Shown here: piece after piece, positions 1-8,879 of the stretch | Position numbering within the stretch: position 1 is the first letter of the stretch | Layout of the letters: every line of letters starts with the position of its first letter | NCBI RefSeq assembly: GCF_001611975.1 | Contig: NZ_CP014525.1 | Span: 1,666,001-1,730,000 of the forward strand | DNA length: 64,000 bases | Reading direction: 5' to 3' | From: Haematospirillum jordaniae | Lineage (GTDB): Bacteria > Pseudomonadota > Alphaproteobacteria > Rhodospirillales > Rhodospirillaceae | Program-made: the position numbers and the translations under genes | Notes under the pieces: generated by a model | Databases searched by the model: none | Told to the model about the DNA's origin: nothing | The model's input: only the letters and a program-made list of their open reading frames with translations

Positions 1-449
1 TGTTGCGTGATGTTGTGATGCCTCGCGGGGTTCTGGGTCGTCATGCTCCGGATAACCAAGCTCGGCAGGATATCATAAGGGGAGCCGAGGTAGCACGGAG
101 TCTTGGTCTTCTTGATGTCGGACAGGGTGTCGTGGTTCAGCAAGGCATTGTGTTGGCCGTCGAGGCGGTCGAAGGGACAGATGCAATGCTGTCCCGTTGC
201 TTGGATTTGCGCAGGGATGGGAATGGAGGCGTTCTTGTCAAAATGCGTAAACCCGCCCAGGAACAGCGTACAGATCTCCCTACAATTGGCCCGGAAACTG
301 TGCGGGCTGCTTTTGCGGCCGGTTTGCGCGGTGTGGCTATTCAGAGCGGAGCAGGCCTGTTTGTTCATCGTAGTGAAGCTGTTTCTGAAGCAGATCGGCT
401 GGGATTATTTGTTGTTGGGGTTGATGAAGCAGGGCACGTGCCGGCATGA
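1..449 (+). CDS. lpxI: LpxI, UDP-2,3-diacylglucosamine pyrophosphatase, C-terminal part
   Basis: The gene enters from the left edge, so only about 148 C-terminal residues are visible, in the frame starting at base 3. LpxI hydrolyses UDP-2,3-diacylglucosamine to lipid X and UMP in lipid A synthesis, replacing LpxH in alphaproteobacteria. The fragment shows the features I associate with the C-terminal LpxI domain: GVVVQQG, VEAVEGTDAM, KMRKPAQEQRTDLPTIG and the terminal stretch GVAIQSGAGLF. The stop overlaps the lpxB start by four bases (ATGA at 446-449), so the two genes are translationally coupled. Identification rests on recalled family motifs and on the lpxB neighbour, which is the standard context. 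Confidence 0.88.
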   Translation, partial: LRDVVMPRGVLGRHAPDNQARQDIIRGAEVARSLGLLDVGQGVVVQQGIVLAVEAVEGTDAMLSRCLDLRRDGNGGVLVKMRKPAQEQRTDLPTIGPETVRAAFAAGLRGVAIQSGAGLFVHRSEAVSEADRLGLFVVGVDEAGHVPA

Positions 450-1624
450 CATCTGATATTCCCCTGTTCTTTATTGTCACCGGCGAACCTTCGGGCGATG
501 TTCTGGGGGCGCGCCTGATGGCTGCGCTAAAGCGGGCGACGGGGGGACGTATCCGTTTCATGGGAGTTGGCGGTGAAAGTATGGCCGCCGAGGGCCTAGA
601 GAGTCTACTTGATCAGTCTGAGCTGGCTGTTATGGGGCTGGTCGAGGTTATTCCCCGTATTCCACGTGTTCTTGCTATCATTCGTAGTCTTACAGATCGC
701 ATTGTGCAGGAATCACCTGTTGCGTTGATCACGGTTGATTCATGGGGGTTTACGGGCCGTTTGCAGCGTTCGGTTGCTAAGGCATCTCCATCTGTGCGGC
801 GTATTCATTATGTTGCTCCCATGGTATGGGCGTGGAAAGAAACCCGTGCAAAAACAGTTGCTCGCACGGTACAAGCGCTTTTGTGTCTTCTTCCCAACGA
901 GCCTTCTTGGTTCCGCCCTTATGGCTTGGAGTGTTGTCACGTTGGGCATCCTGTCGTTGGAAGCGGGGCTGACAGGGGAGATGGGGCGCTTTTCCGCGCA
1001 CAGCACAATATAGCCCCTGATAGTCCCGTTCTTTGTGTTCTTCCTGGCAGCCGCCATAGCGAAACGTCGCGTCTGTTGCCTGTTTTGAAGGATGTTGTAA
1101 CGTCCTTGGTGGCCAAAAGCCCCGATCTGGTTGTTGTTGTACCAACGGTAGCAACCGTTTCAGCAATGGTTGCAGAAACTGTAAAGGGTTGGCCGGCCAG
1201 AGTTGTGCTTGTCCGGGGGGAGCAGGATCGCTATGCCGCATTTGCCGCTTCAACAGCGGCTGTTGCTGCCTCGGGTACGGTTACACTGGAGCTGGCAATG
1301 GCCAACGTTCCGCATTGCATTATCTATCGCGTTGCTCCTCTGACAGCGTGGATCTTCCGGCGCCTGACCAGGCTTCGCTTTGTGAATTTGATCAATATTG
1401 TACGTGATTGTGAGATTGTGCCCGAACTTCTGCAGGAGAAGTGTGTGTCAGAGCGTATTGCGCCTGTTGTTCAGGCTCTTTTGTATGATCCGTCGCAAAG
1501 AGAAGCGCAGCGCCTTGAATTTGCCCAATCCTTGCGCTACTTGGCCGGTGGAGATGGTGATCCTGCGGACCGTGCTGCTGCCGCCGTCCTAGAATTTTCC
1601 GGGGTTGGGAATCCTGTTCCGTAG
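446..1624 (+). CDS. lpxB: Lipid-A-disaccharide synthase LpxB
   Basis: This 392-residue protein is a full-length LpxB, the peripheral membrane glycosyltransferase (GT19) that joins lipid X and UDP-2,3-diacylglucosamine into lipid A disaccharide. The N-terminus carries the family signature ITVDSWGFT (about residues 93-101) after GEPSGDVLGARLM at residues 13-25. VAPMVWAWK and the LPGSRHSE loop of the nucleotide-binding half follow, then ASGTVTLELA. The start overlaps the stop of lpxI by four bases. Both genes belong to the end of an lpx cluster whose upstream members lie outside the window. Confidence 0.97.
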   Translation: MTSDIPLFFIVTGEPSGDVLGARLMAALKRATGGRIRFMGVGGESMAAEGLESLLDQSELAVMGLVEVIPRIPRVLAIIRSLTDRIVQESPVALITVDSWGFTGRLQRSVAKASPSVRRIHYVAPMVWAWKETRAKTVARTVQALLCLLPNEPSWFRPYGLECCHVGHPVVGSGADRGDGALFRAQHNIAPDSPVLCVLPGSRHSETSRLLPVLKDVVTSLVAKSPDLVVVVPTVATVSAMVAETVKGWPARVVLVRGEQDRYAAFAASTAAVAASGTVTLELAMANVPHCIIYRVAPLTAWIFRRLTRLRFVNLINIVRDCEIVPELLQEKCVSERIAPVVQALLYDPSQREAQRLEFAQSLRYLAGGDGDPADRAAAAVLEFSGVGNPVP

Positions 1625-1645
1625 TTTTTCAAGGGGAGACAGAGT

Positions 1646-2038
1646 GTGACGTTTCAATTTCTGCATACCATGATCCGTGTCCTGAATCTGGAAGCGTCGG
1701 TTGATTTTTATACTCGCCACCTTGGTATGCAGATGTTGCGTCGCCGTGATTATCCTGAAGGACGCTTTACGCTGGTGTTTGTGGGCTATGGCGAAGAAAA
1801 TGACCATACGGTCCTAGAGTTAACCCATAATTGGGATCAAGCTGCCCCGTATGAGATTGGGACGGGGTTTGGCCACCTTGCCTTGGGTGTCCAAGATATT
1901 TATGCAACTTGCGAGTCTCTGAGGGCCGAGGGTGTGCGTATCACGCGTGAACCAGGCCCCATGAAGCACGGCAAGACGTTGATCGCATTCATTGAAGATC
2001 CTGATGGGTATAAAATAGAGTTGATTCAGAAGGCATAG
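1646..2038 (+). CDS. gloA: Lactoylglutathione lyase (glyoxalase I)
   Basis: This 130-residue protein matches the short bacterial glyoxalase I, which turns the hemithioacetal of methylglyoxal and glutathione into S-lactoylglutathione in the cytoplasm. It begins FLHTMIRVLNLEASVDFYTRHLGM with metal-ligand His at residue 6 and continues with TVLELTHNW, GFGHLALGV and IAFIEDPDGYKIELIQ, supplying the usual His/Glu metal ligands. The start is GTG at 1646 behind a purine-rich stretch at 1632-1640. It follows lpxB by 21 bases and may share its transcript, though the functions are unrelated. Confidence 0.95.
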   Translation: MTFQFLHTMIRVLNLEASVDFYTRHLGMQMLRRRDYPEGRFTLVFVGYGEENDHTVLELTHNWDQAAPYEIGTGFGHLALGVQDIYATCESLRAEGVRITREPGPMKHGKTLIAFIEDPDGYKIELIQKA

Positions 2039-2166
2039 CATCAACCGTATCTATGCTGTTCTGTGTCTACCCAAGAAACCAACGGCGTAATTTATCATTC
2101 TTTATATGTTTAGATGCTACAATTTGAGCCGGGTCTCAGATCCTTCTCTTTTCCAATGATTTGGGG

Positions 2167-3297
2167 ATGAATTTGTTTAAGCTGGAATCGGTTGCGCGCA
2201 AGCCTGTCTTGATCACGATTGGGGTAGGTTTGGTCTTGGCGTTGGTTATAGGGCTTGGCCTTTTTCGGGAGGTGGCGATTGCCAGATTTCTGGCAAACCT
2301 ACCGGAACCGGAACATGCCGTGGCTGTAATCGTTGCCGCTGAAGACCATTGGGAGCAAACCATTCCGGCCATTGGTACCTTGGAGGCAGAGCAGGGTGTT
2401 CTGGTTTCCAGTGCGGTTGGCGGGCTTGTGAAGGCTATCCGGGTGTCTTCAGGGGCGTCAGTCAAGGCCGATGATACCTTGGTTGAGCTGGATGCAGACG
2501 TTGAGAGAGCCAATCTGCGATCGGCAGAAGCCAAGGTTACGCTACAGCGGCTTACTGTTCAGCGTTTGCGTAGTCTGCGTAAAGTGGATGCAGCCTCTCA
2601 AGCCAATCTTGATGAGGCGGAGGCCAATCTCAATTCCGTTACGGCAAATGCTGAGTCCCTGCGAGCCACAATTGAGCGCAAGGTTATACGTGCCCCCTTT
2701 GATGGCGATCTCGGGCTTGTGCGTCCAGATCTTGGGCAGTATGTCCAGCCCGGTGATGCCCTTGTAAATCTACAGAATCTTTCAGCAATGCGTCTGAATG
2801 CAGGTGTGGAACAAGATATTCTGCCCTTGTTGAAGATTGGTCAGGCCGTGCATGCATCAGTTGTCGCTTATCCAGGTCAAGTATTTGAGGGAATACTCAG
2901 CGCCATGGAGCCATCTGTTGATGGAAGTGGCTTGGTTCGCATACAGGCAAGTTTTTCCAATATTGACAGGAAGCTGCGCCCGGGCATGTTTGCAAGAATT
3001 GAGATATCCCGTGGTCAGAGCGAGGCAGTGGTTACGTTGCCGGTTACAGCCGTGACGTACTCTCTGTACGGAGAAACAGTCTATAAAGTTGAAGATGATG
3101 GAAGCGGGGTTCTTCGCTCTGTTCCAACCGTTGTGCGTATAGGGGAGCGTCGTGACGGCCGCGTCCGGATTCTGGAAGGGATCAAGGCCGGTGACCGTGT
3201 TGTTGCCGTCGGTGGGTTCAAACTTTCTCGTGGGGCGCGGATCAAGATTGTTGATGATGGCCGGCTGTCATCTCCGCCCGTTCTGGGCTTGGACTGA
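2167..3297 (+). CDS. RND efflux membrane fusion protein
   Basis: This protein of about 376 residues is the periplasmic adaptor of a tripartite RND efflux pump. One N-terminal hydrophobic segment (about residues 12-29) anchors it in the inner membrane. A biotinyl-lipoyl-like half (GTLEAEQGVLVSSAVGG), an alpha-hairpin rich in Ala and Leu, the second lipoyl half (KVIRAPFDGDLGLV) and beta-barrel and membrane-proximal parts (RPGMFARIEI) follow in order. I chose ATG 2167 over the TTG at 2161 because the GGGG stretch before it can act as a ribosome site. The permease follows directly. No outer-membrane TolC partner is in view, so the pump probably uses one encoded elsewhere. Confidence 0.93.
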   Translation: MNLFKLESVARKPVLITIGVGLVLALVIGLGLFREVAIARFLANLPEPEHAVAVIVAAEDHWEQTIPAIGTLEAEQGVLVSSAVGGLVKAIRVSSGASVKADDTLVELDADVERANLRSAEAKVTLQRLTVQRLRSLRKVDAASQANLDEAEANLNSVTANAESLRATIERKVIRAPFDGDLGLVRPDLGQYVQPGDALVNLQNLSAMRLNAGVEQDILPLLKIGQAVHASVVAYPGQVFEGILSAMEPSVDGSGLVRIQASFSNIDRKLRPGMFARIEISRGQSEAVVTLPVTAVTYSLYGETVYKVEDDGSGVLRSVPTVVRIGERRDGRVRILEGIKAGDRVVAVGGFKLSRGARIKIVDDGRLSSPPVLGLD

Positions 3298-3309
3298 TTG
3301 GAGGCCACG

Positions 3310-6300
3310 ATGCGGTTCACCGATATTTTTCTTCGCAGGCCTGTTTTATCAATCGTCGTCAGCTTCATCATTCTTCTTCTTGGTATTCGTTCCCTGGACA
3401 GTATGCAGGTACGGCAATATCCGGAGTTGTCCAACACGGTTATCGAGGTCACAACAGCATACCCGGGTGCAGATGCGCGTCTGATGCAAGGTTTCATCGG
3501 TGATCCCATTCAGGCGGCCCTAGCTCGTGTTGATGGTGTTGATTATATCACATCAAGCAGTTATGCCGGTTCTAGCCTTGTAACAGCGTATATCCGCCTG
3601 AATCATGACCCGAATGCGGCTATGACCGAAGCCATGGCCCAAGTCTCGGCAGCGCGTTCTGAGCTTCCTTCTGAAGCGGAGGAGCCCGTTGTCAGGAAGA
3701 AGGCAGGCTCCGGTGTGTCCAGCCTGTATATGGCATTTTCTAGCACGGTCCTGAATCGGGCCCAGATTACCGATTATGTCAGCCGTGTTGTCAGGCCTCA
3801 GTTGTCTATTATTCCTGGCGTCGCATCGGTTACCTTGCTGGGGGCCCAGAAGATATCGGTCCGGATTTGGTTGAATCCTCAGCTGATGGCGCTGAACCAA
3901 CTGACGGCCGAGCAAATTTATGATGTTTTGAAGCGCAATAACCTGCAGGTCGCGGCCGGTTCCCTGCGTGGATATACAGATTCGATGACCATCCGCGCCG
4001 AAACCAGTGTCAGCGACGTGAATGCTGTCGAAAACCTGGTTATCAAAACAACAGAGAATGGCGTTGTGCGTCTGGCAGACCTTGCCAAGGTTACGATTGG
4101 CCCGGAACAGTCAGACGTGACGGTTCTGTCCAATGGCCAAAAAGCGCTGTTTGTATCAATTGATGCCACGCCGGACGCCAATCCGTTGACCGTTGTCCGG
4201 GATGTCCGTGCGGCCTTGCCGCGTATACGGGAGAATCTTCCCGCCTCGATTCACCTTGATGTAAATTACGATTCAACAATTTTTATACAAGAGTCCATTC
4301 GAGAGGTTCTGAAAACCCTGATTGAGGCTGTGATCATTGTCATCTGTGTTATCTTTGTGTTTATGGGATCTCCGCGCTCGGTTGTCATACCGATTGTGAC
4401 CATTCCACTGTCTCTGATCGGTGTCTGTACGCTGATGTTGGCAATGGGCTTTTCCATCAACCTGATGACCCTTCTGGCATTTGTTCTGGCTATTGGGCTG
4501 GTTGTGGATGACGCCATTGTTGTGGTGGAGAACGTGCATCGGCACATAGAAGAGGGCAAGTCGCCCTTTCATGCTGCCATTGTCGGTGCCCGTGAGATTG
4601 CGGTGCCCGTTATTTCCATGACGATTACGCTGGCAGCGGTTTACGCGCCAATGGCATTTCTGGGGGGATTGACGGGTGCGCTGTTCAAGGAGTTCGCGTT
4701 GACATTGGCAGGGTCTGTCCTGGTGTCCGGTGTTATTGCGCTGACATTGTCGCCAATGATGTGCGCTCATTTGCTGAAGGCCCATGATGACAGCCGGATT
4801 GCACAGCTGATTGATGCTTGGTTTTCCCGTCTTTCAGCGCGTTATGAGCACTTGCTGTCTGAGTCTATCCGTCATTGGCGTTATGTCTTGATTGTGGCGA
4901 CGGTTGTTCTTCTCAGCCTTCCTCTTTTGTTTAAGCTGGCAAGTTCGGAGCTTGCCCCGCCTGAGGATCAGGGTATTGCCTTGGTCGAGCTGACGGGCCC
5001 TACGGATGCCAATCCGGAGTATATGGATGTCTATGCTGAACAAGTTGGTGGGATTTTTGATTCTGTTCGCGAGAAAGATACCTATTTCTTCATTGTTGGT
5101 GCGGAGGCTGTGTCCGATGGTTTTGCTGGCGTTATACTCAAGCCTTGGGGTGAGCGTCAGCGTTCCGAGAAGCAGGTTGTTGAGGAGGTTGGCCGGAATC
5201 TGAAGCAGGTTGTTGGCTTGAGAGGATCTGCATTTTCCTTGCCACCTTTGCCCGGGTTTGGGGGAATGCCGGTGCAGTTTGTCATATCGACCACGGCAGA
5301 CTACGATTCACTGATGGGTGTGTTGCAGGAGTTCGGCGATGCAGCCCGGAAAAGTGGTTATTTCATCTTCCATAAATTTGATCTGCAGTACGACAGGCCA
5401 GAGGTCAAGGTAACGGTGGATCGTGATCGGGCGGGGCTCTATGGCGTATCTATGCAGGATATTGGTATGGCCTTGGGCGGTGTTTATGGTGGTAACCATG
5501 TCAACCGCATCGATATAGAGGGCAAGGCCTATAAAGTCATTCCCAAGTCAGAGCGACAGTTCCGCTTAGATCCTGCTGCGATTGGAACAGTGTACGTACG
5601 TGGTACATCTGAGCAGCTGATCCCGCTATCCAGCCTTGTGCGTACAGAGATCGTGACGGAGCCCAATGTGCTCAGGCAGTTCAATCAGTTGAATTCTGCC
5701 ACTTTCCAAGCCGTGCCCATGCCCGGTGTGGCGATGGGTGATATTGTCCACTTTCTTCGTGATACAGCCCAGCGCCTGTTACCTACCGGTTATACTTTTG
5801 ACTATGCGGGCCCGACGCGCCAGTTTGTGACCGAGGGTAGCGCTCTTATGCTGACCTTCGCATTTGCGCTGGTCATTATTTACCTTGTTCTTGCTGCCCA
5901 ATATGAAAGCTTCCGTGATCCCCTAGTTATCATGGTGACGGTTCCGCTGGCCATGGTTGGGGCTATGGCGCCTTTAGCTATTGGACTGGTCTCACTGAAT
6001 ATTTACACTCAGGTTGGTCTGATTACGCTGATCGGCCTCATTACAAAGCACGGTATTCTTATTTGCGAAGTTGCTCGTGAAGAGCAGATTTATGGGGGAA
6101 AAGACCGTACGGAGGCTGTTGCACATGCTGCATCTTTACGATTGCGTCCTATTCTGATGACTACAGCGGCCATGGTTGCAGGCGCTTTTCCTCTGACGCT
6201 TGCTTCCGGTGCCGGTGCAGGAAGCCGGCATTCTATTGGTGTTGTGATTGTTTCTGGTCTCTTGATCGGGACTCTCTTTACGCTTTTTGTTCTTCCTGTC

Positions 6301-6405
6301 GTCTATAGCTTCTTGGGTGATGATCACCGCGAGAAGCATAAGCACGCTTCCGAGAGAGATCGTGCGGCGGGACTTGAAGCAGCTGTTCCTAGCAATGATT
6401 CATAG
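3310..6405 (+). CDS. RND efflux permease (AcrB/MexF-like, HAE1 type)
   Basis: This protein of about 1,031 residues is the proton-driven inner-membrane transporter of the RND pair. It opens with the typical FTDIFLRRPVLSIVVSF first helix, has paired periplasmic porter domains, and shows the transmembrane-4 proton-relay motif GLVVDDAIVVVENV with both aspartates. The second membrane block includes YLVLAAQYESFRDPLVIM and GLITKHGILICE. ATG 3310 is preceded by GGAGG at 3300-3304 with five-base spacing, which decides against TTG 3298. Substrates cannot be read from sequence; multidrug or solvent export is the family norm. A terminator-like hairpin follows. Confidence 0.95.
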   Translation: MRFTDIFLRRPVLSIVVSFIILLLGIRSLDSMQVRQYPELSNTVIEVTTAYPGADARLMQGFIGDPIQAALARVDGVDYITSSSYAGSSLVTAYIRLNHDPNAAMTEAMAQVSAARSELPSEAEEPVVRKKAGSGVSSLYMAFSSTVLNRAQITDYVSRVVRPQLSIIPGVASVTLLGAQKISVRIWLNPQLMALNQLTAEQIYDVLKRNNLQVAAGSLRGYTDSMTIRAETSVSDVNAVENLVIKTTENGVVRLADLAKVTIGPEQSDVTVLSNGQKALFVSIDATPDANPLTVVRDVRAALPRIRENLPASIHLDVNYDSTIFIQESIREVLKTLIEAVIIVICVIFVFMGSPRSVVIPIVTIPLSLIGVCTLMLAMGFSINLMTLLAFVLAIGLVVDDAIVVVENVHRHIEEGKSPFHAAIVGAREIAVPVISMTITLAAVYAPMAFLGGLTGALFKEFALTLAGSVLVSGVIALTLSPMMCAHLLKAHDDSRIAQLIDAWFSRLSARYEHLLSESIRHWRYVLIVATVVLLSLPLLFKLASSELAPPEDQGIALVELTGPTDANPEYMDVYAEQVGGIFDSVREKDTYFFIVGAEAVSDGFAGVILKPWGERQRSEKQVVEEVGRNLKQVVGLRGSAFSLPPLPGFGGMPVQFVISTTADYDSLMGVLQEFGDAARKSGYFIFHKFDLQYDRPEVKVTVDRDRAGLYGVSMQDIGMALGGVYGGNHVNRIDIEGKAYKVIPKSERQFRLDPAAIGTVYVRGTSEQLIPLSSLVRTEIVTEPNVLRQFNQLNSATFQAVPMPGVAMGDIVHFLRDTAQRLLPTGYTFDYAGPTRQFVTEGSALMLTFAFALVIIYLVLAAQYESFRDPLVIMVTVPLAMVGAMAPLAIGLVSLNIYTQVGLITLIGLITKHGILICEVAREEQIYGGKDRTEAVAHAASLRLRPILMTTAAMVAGAFPLTLASGAGAGSRHSIGVVIVSGLLIGTLFTLFVLPVVYSFLGDDHREKHKHASERDRAAGLEAAVPSNDS

Positions 6406-6420
6406 TTCGTTTGGGGTAAC

Positions 6421-6448
6421 AAAAAAGCCCCCCAACGATGGGGGGCTT
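6421..6448 (-). terminator. Rho-independent terminator between convergent genes
   Basis: Nine perfect base pairs, AAGCCCCCC at 6425-6433 with GGGGGGCTT at 6440-6448, close a six-base loop. The A run at 6421-6426 becomes a T run on the minus strand, so this is a canonical terminator for the cytochrome c gene. The hairpin may also stop readthrough from the RND operon. Confidence 0.85.
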
Positions 6449-6471
6449 GGGGTGTTTCATATGAGATAATT

Positions 6472-6879
6472 TTACTTGAGGCTTTCCAGATACAAGATAA
6501 CAGCAGCCCGCTCATCGGCCTTGGGCAGCTTGAAGGTCATCTTGGAGCGAACCTTAGCATCCCCGGTTTTTTGTTCCAGAAATTTGGAAGGATCCGTGAG
6601 ATAGGTGTCGAGCTCGGTCTTGTCCCAGGCAAAACCTTTTGCTGCGGCATCGGTCAGGCCTGTTGAATAGGCGTAGCCCGTAGCCTTGGCTGGCCCCCGG
6701 GTTGTTATTCCAAACAGGTTGGGACCAACCTTGTGTGCGCCGCCCTTGTCAAAGCTGTGGCAGGCTGCACAGCGGCTTTTGGCGATTTTCTCGCCAGCGG
6801 CAAGATCTTGGGCCATGACTGACCCGGACACAAAAAGAAGACCAGCTACAAGGCTGGTTACAGATACTCGGAATATCAT
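6472..6879 (-). CDS. Secreted class I cytochrome c (c2/c550-like)
   Basis: This 135-residue protein has a Sec signal peptide with a likely cut after VMA (residue 23) and one haem motif, CAACH, at residues 37-41. A GPNLFGI stretch follows, and a methionine in RSKMTF is the probable sixth ligand. It should be a periplasmic electron carrier, for example between the bc1 complex and a terminal oxidase. I chose ATG at 6879 because GGAGAG precedes it and the signal peptide starts there. The longer reading frame to 6972 has no credible signal. The exact redox partner is not evident from neighbours. Confidence 0.93.
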   Translation of the reverse strand: MIFRVSVTSLVAGLLFVSGSVMAQDLAAGEKIAKSRCAACHSFDKGGAHKVGPNLFGITTRGPAKATGYAYSTGLTDAAAKGFAWDKTELDTYLTDPSKFLEQKTGDAKVRSKMTFKLPKADERAAVILYLESLK

Positions 6880-7062
6880 TGCGCTCTCCTTGGCACCCCT
6901 GATGTATCCTGCAGCACAGATAAGCCTACGCTCTCTCTCCGCGTGTAAGCCATTTGCGCAGGATGACCGCATTGTAGCTGCAAGGCGCTTATAAATCTAC
7001 CCCACCTTGTTTCTTCCATATATAGGGTCGAGAGGGGTTTGCATCTTGCTTTTCAGGTATGG

Positions 7063-7096
7063 AAAACCCCGCCTAGACACTGTCTTGGCGGGGTTT
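7063..7096 (-). terminator. Terminator of rpsU
   Basis: AAACCCCGCC at 7064-7073 pairs with GGCGGGGTTT at 7087-7096. Inside the 13-base loop AGAC and GTCT can pair further. On the minus strand the stem ends in TTTT, about 47 bases after the rpsU stop. Confidence 0.75.
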
Positions 7097-7142
7097 CAGG
7101 TACTCAAGGAGGCCGTTTGGGACAAACGGATCGACCTTGGGC

Positions 7143-7346
7143 TTAGAAGCCGTCGCGCTCGAGGCGCTTACGCTCCAGCTTCCGCGTACGGCGGATGGCC
7201 TCAGCCTTCTCGCGGGCCTTCCTCTCGGAACGCTTCTCAAAACTGCGCCGGAGCTTCATTTCACGGAAAACTCCTTCGCGCTGCATCTTTTTCTTCAGAG
7301 CCTTGAGAGCCTGATCGACGTTGTTGTCACGAACTAGAACCTGCAC
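7143..7346 (-). CDS. rpsU: 30S ribosomal protein S21
   Basis: This small basic 67-residue protein is S21, a late-assembling small-subunit protein that acts near the anti-Shine-Dalgarno end of 16S rRNA. It begins MQVLVRDNNVDQALKALKKK and has the expected FREMKLRRSFEKRSE core with an Arg/Lys-rich tail. The start is GTG, with a very strong GGAGGTGA ribosome site on the minus strand (about 7351-7358). Its leader carries two hairpins at 7380-7440. It is divergent from def. In many alphaproteobacteria the gene divergent from rpsU is a COQ9-family gene, which here lies just beyond def. Confidence 0.97.
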   Translation of the reverse strand: MQVLVRDNNVDQALKALKKKMQREGVFREMKLRRSFEKRSERKAREKAEAIRRTRKLERKRLERDGF

Positions 7347-7379
7347 TTGACGTCACCTCCTTCCGCAGGAAATCGTGTG

Positions 7380-7440
7380 TTTTGCCCTGTAGAACAGGGC
7401 AAAAGAAACAGGAACACTTGCTTGTGACAAGGTGTTCCTG
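7380..7440 (-). promoter_or_regulatory. Two tandem hairpins in the rpsU 5' leader
   Basis: Read on the minus strand, CAGGAACAC/GTGTTCCTG (7440-7432 with 7417-7409) forms a stem with an inner CTTG/CAAG pair, followed by a T-rich stretch. A second stem pairs 11 bases at 7404-7394 with 7390-7380 around a three-base loop. Both stand 34-94 bases before the rpsU start. The first resembles an intrinsic terminator, so attenuation or autoregulation is possible. That role is inferred; only the pairing is seen. Confidence 0.5.
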
Positions 7441-7568
7441 CACGGTGTTCTAGCACGCTATTGTGCGCGGGAAAACAAAATAATAGGGCAGAATCCTGCG
7501 GTATCCCACTACACGCCATGATATGGTGTATGCCTTGGTAAGAATCCGCGACGGTCAAAGGGTAGGGC

Positions 7569-8093
7569 ATGCCAATACTGAAAATAGCCCGCATGGGTCA
7601 CCCTGTCTTGCAGAAACCCGCGCGTGCCGTTGAAGACCCAAAGAGCGAAGAGGTCGCGCGGATTGTTGAATCCATGATTGAGACCATGGAGGATGCCGGT
7701 GGTGTAGGGCTGGCAGCTCCCCAGGTTCATATTCCCTTGAGAATTATTGTATTTCATGTCCCGGAAAAGCGTTCGGGTAGCGCAGGGATTCCATTGACCG
7801 TGCTGATCAACCCCGAGCTTGAACCGGTCGGCAGCGAACGTGTCGAGGGTGTGGAAGCTTGCCTGTCACTTCCCGGACTTGCCGGAACAGTGCCTCGTTG
7901 GAAGAGCGTCCGGTACCGGGGATTTGACCTTTCCGGTAACAGGTTAGATGAACTGGCCGAAGGTTTTCATGCCAGGGTTGTTCAGCATGAAATTGACCAT
8001 CTGGATGGGATTCTTTATCCCATGAGGATGGAAAACATGGCAGCCTTTGGCTTTGTGGAAGAGCTTAGGAAAGTATCTGTTCCTGATGAATGA
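7569..8093 (+). CDS. def: Peptide deformylase
   Basis: This 174-residue enzyme removes the formyl group from the N-terminal methionine of new proteins. The three family motifs are present: GVGLAAPQV (about residues 45-53), EACLSLPG (96-103, metal ligand Cys98) and QHEIDHLDG (139-147, His140 and His144 ligands with catalytic Glu141). The second motif has Ala where Gly is more usual (EGCLS). It reads divergently from rpsU and precedes the COQ9-like gene by 33 bases. Unlike in many bacteria, fmt does not follow it here. Confidence 0.95.
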   Translation: MPILKIARMGHPVLQKPARAVEDPKSEEVARIVESMIETMEDAGGVGLAAPQVHIPLRIIVFHVPEKRSGSAGIPLTVLINPELEPVGSERVEGVEACLSLPGLAGTVPRWKSVRYRGFDLSGNRLDELAEGFHARVVQHEIDHLDGILYPMRMENMAAFGFVEELRKVSVPDE

Positions 8094-8126
8094 GAATGTA
8101 TCAATGGTCTTGACCGAGGGGTTGTG

Positions 8127-8849
8127 ATGGCAGGGCATGCTGGTAAAGCCGGGGCAAATCCGCAGGAAGAAAGTGCTGGGGCTGAGAGGCGATCCCGGCA
8201 GGACAGGCTTGTTCTTGCAGCCTTGGCCCATGTTCCGTTTGATGGATGGAGTGATCTTGCCCTAGAACGGGCGGCGCGCGATTGCGGTTTGCCGCCTGAC
8301 GCGCCGGGGTATTTATTTCCGCGGGGCGTTATCGATGCCGTTGATCATTTTGCGTCCCTAGCGGACCGTCTCATGATTGAGGACATGCAGGGGGTATCTG
8401 ATGAGGAGAAGTCCCGGGTTCAGGACAAACTTCATCGTGCTATCCGCATCCGTCTTGAGCGATGGAGTAGTTTCCGGGAGGCTGTGCGTAGGGGCTTGCT
8501 GCTTTATGCCTTGCCTTCCAATGTGCCGCGTGCAGTGGCTGCAACAGCGCGTACGGCAGATGCTGTCTGGCGTGCTGCAGGCGATTCCTCCCATGATTTC
8601 AACTGGTATACCAAGCGTGCTTCCATATCGGGTATTTATACAGCCACACTTCTGTATTGGCTTGATGACCCAAGTGATGGGTGCGAAAAAACATGGGACT
8701 TCCTGCACCGTAGCCTTGATGCTATGGGGCGTGCCATAAAGGCTAGGGCATCTTTGCAGAAGCGTTGTTCGGCGATAATGCCTGACTTTCCTAGCTTCTT
8801 ATCTTCATTTGGATATCAAGCGGCAAGGCGTGGTTCGCGTCGTATGTAA
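8127..8849 (+). CDS. COQ9-family lipid-binding protein
   Basis: This protein of about 240 residues matches the COQ9 family, known in alphaproteobacteria as the rpsU-divergently transcribed protein. Mitochondrial COQ9 binds lipids and helps COQ7 hydroxylate a ubiquinone precursor. The visible family core is HVPFDGWSDLALERAARDCG near the N-terminus, then YLFPRGVIDAVDHF, and a helical C-terminus with a TyrTrp-containing segment (ATLLYWLDD). ATG 8127 sits five bases after GAGGGG and is preferred to GTG 8124. An SCP2 lipid-binding gene follows by 30 bases, which fits a shared role with hydrophobic quinone or lipid intermediates. Confidence 0.85.
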   Translation: MAGHAGKAGANPQEESAGAERRSRQDRLVLAALAHVPFDGWSDLALERAARDCGLPPDAPGYLFPRGVIDAVDHFASLADRLMIEDMQGVSDEEKSRVQDKLHRAIRIRLERWSSFREAVRRGLLLYALPSNVPRAVAATARTADAVWRAAGDSSHDFNWYTKRASISGIYTATLLYWLDDPSDGCEKTWDFLHRSLDAMGRAIKARASLQKRCSAIMPDFPSFLSSFGYQAARRGSRRM

Positions 8850-8879
8850 CGGGTGGGTTCTTTTGTACGGGGAACAGGC

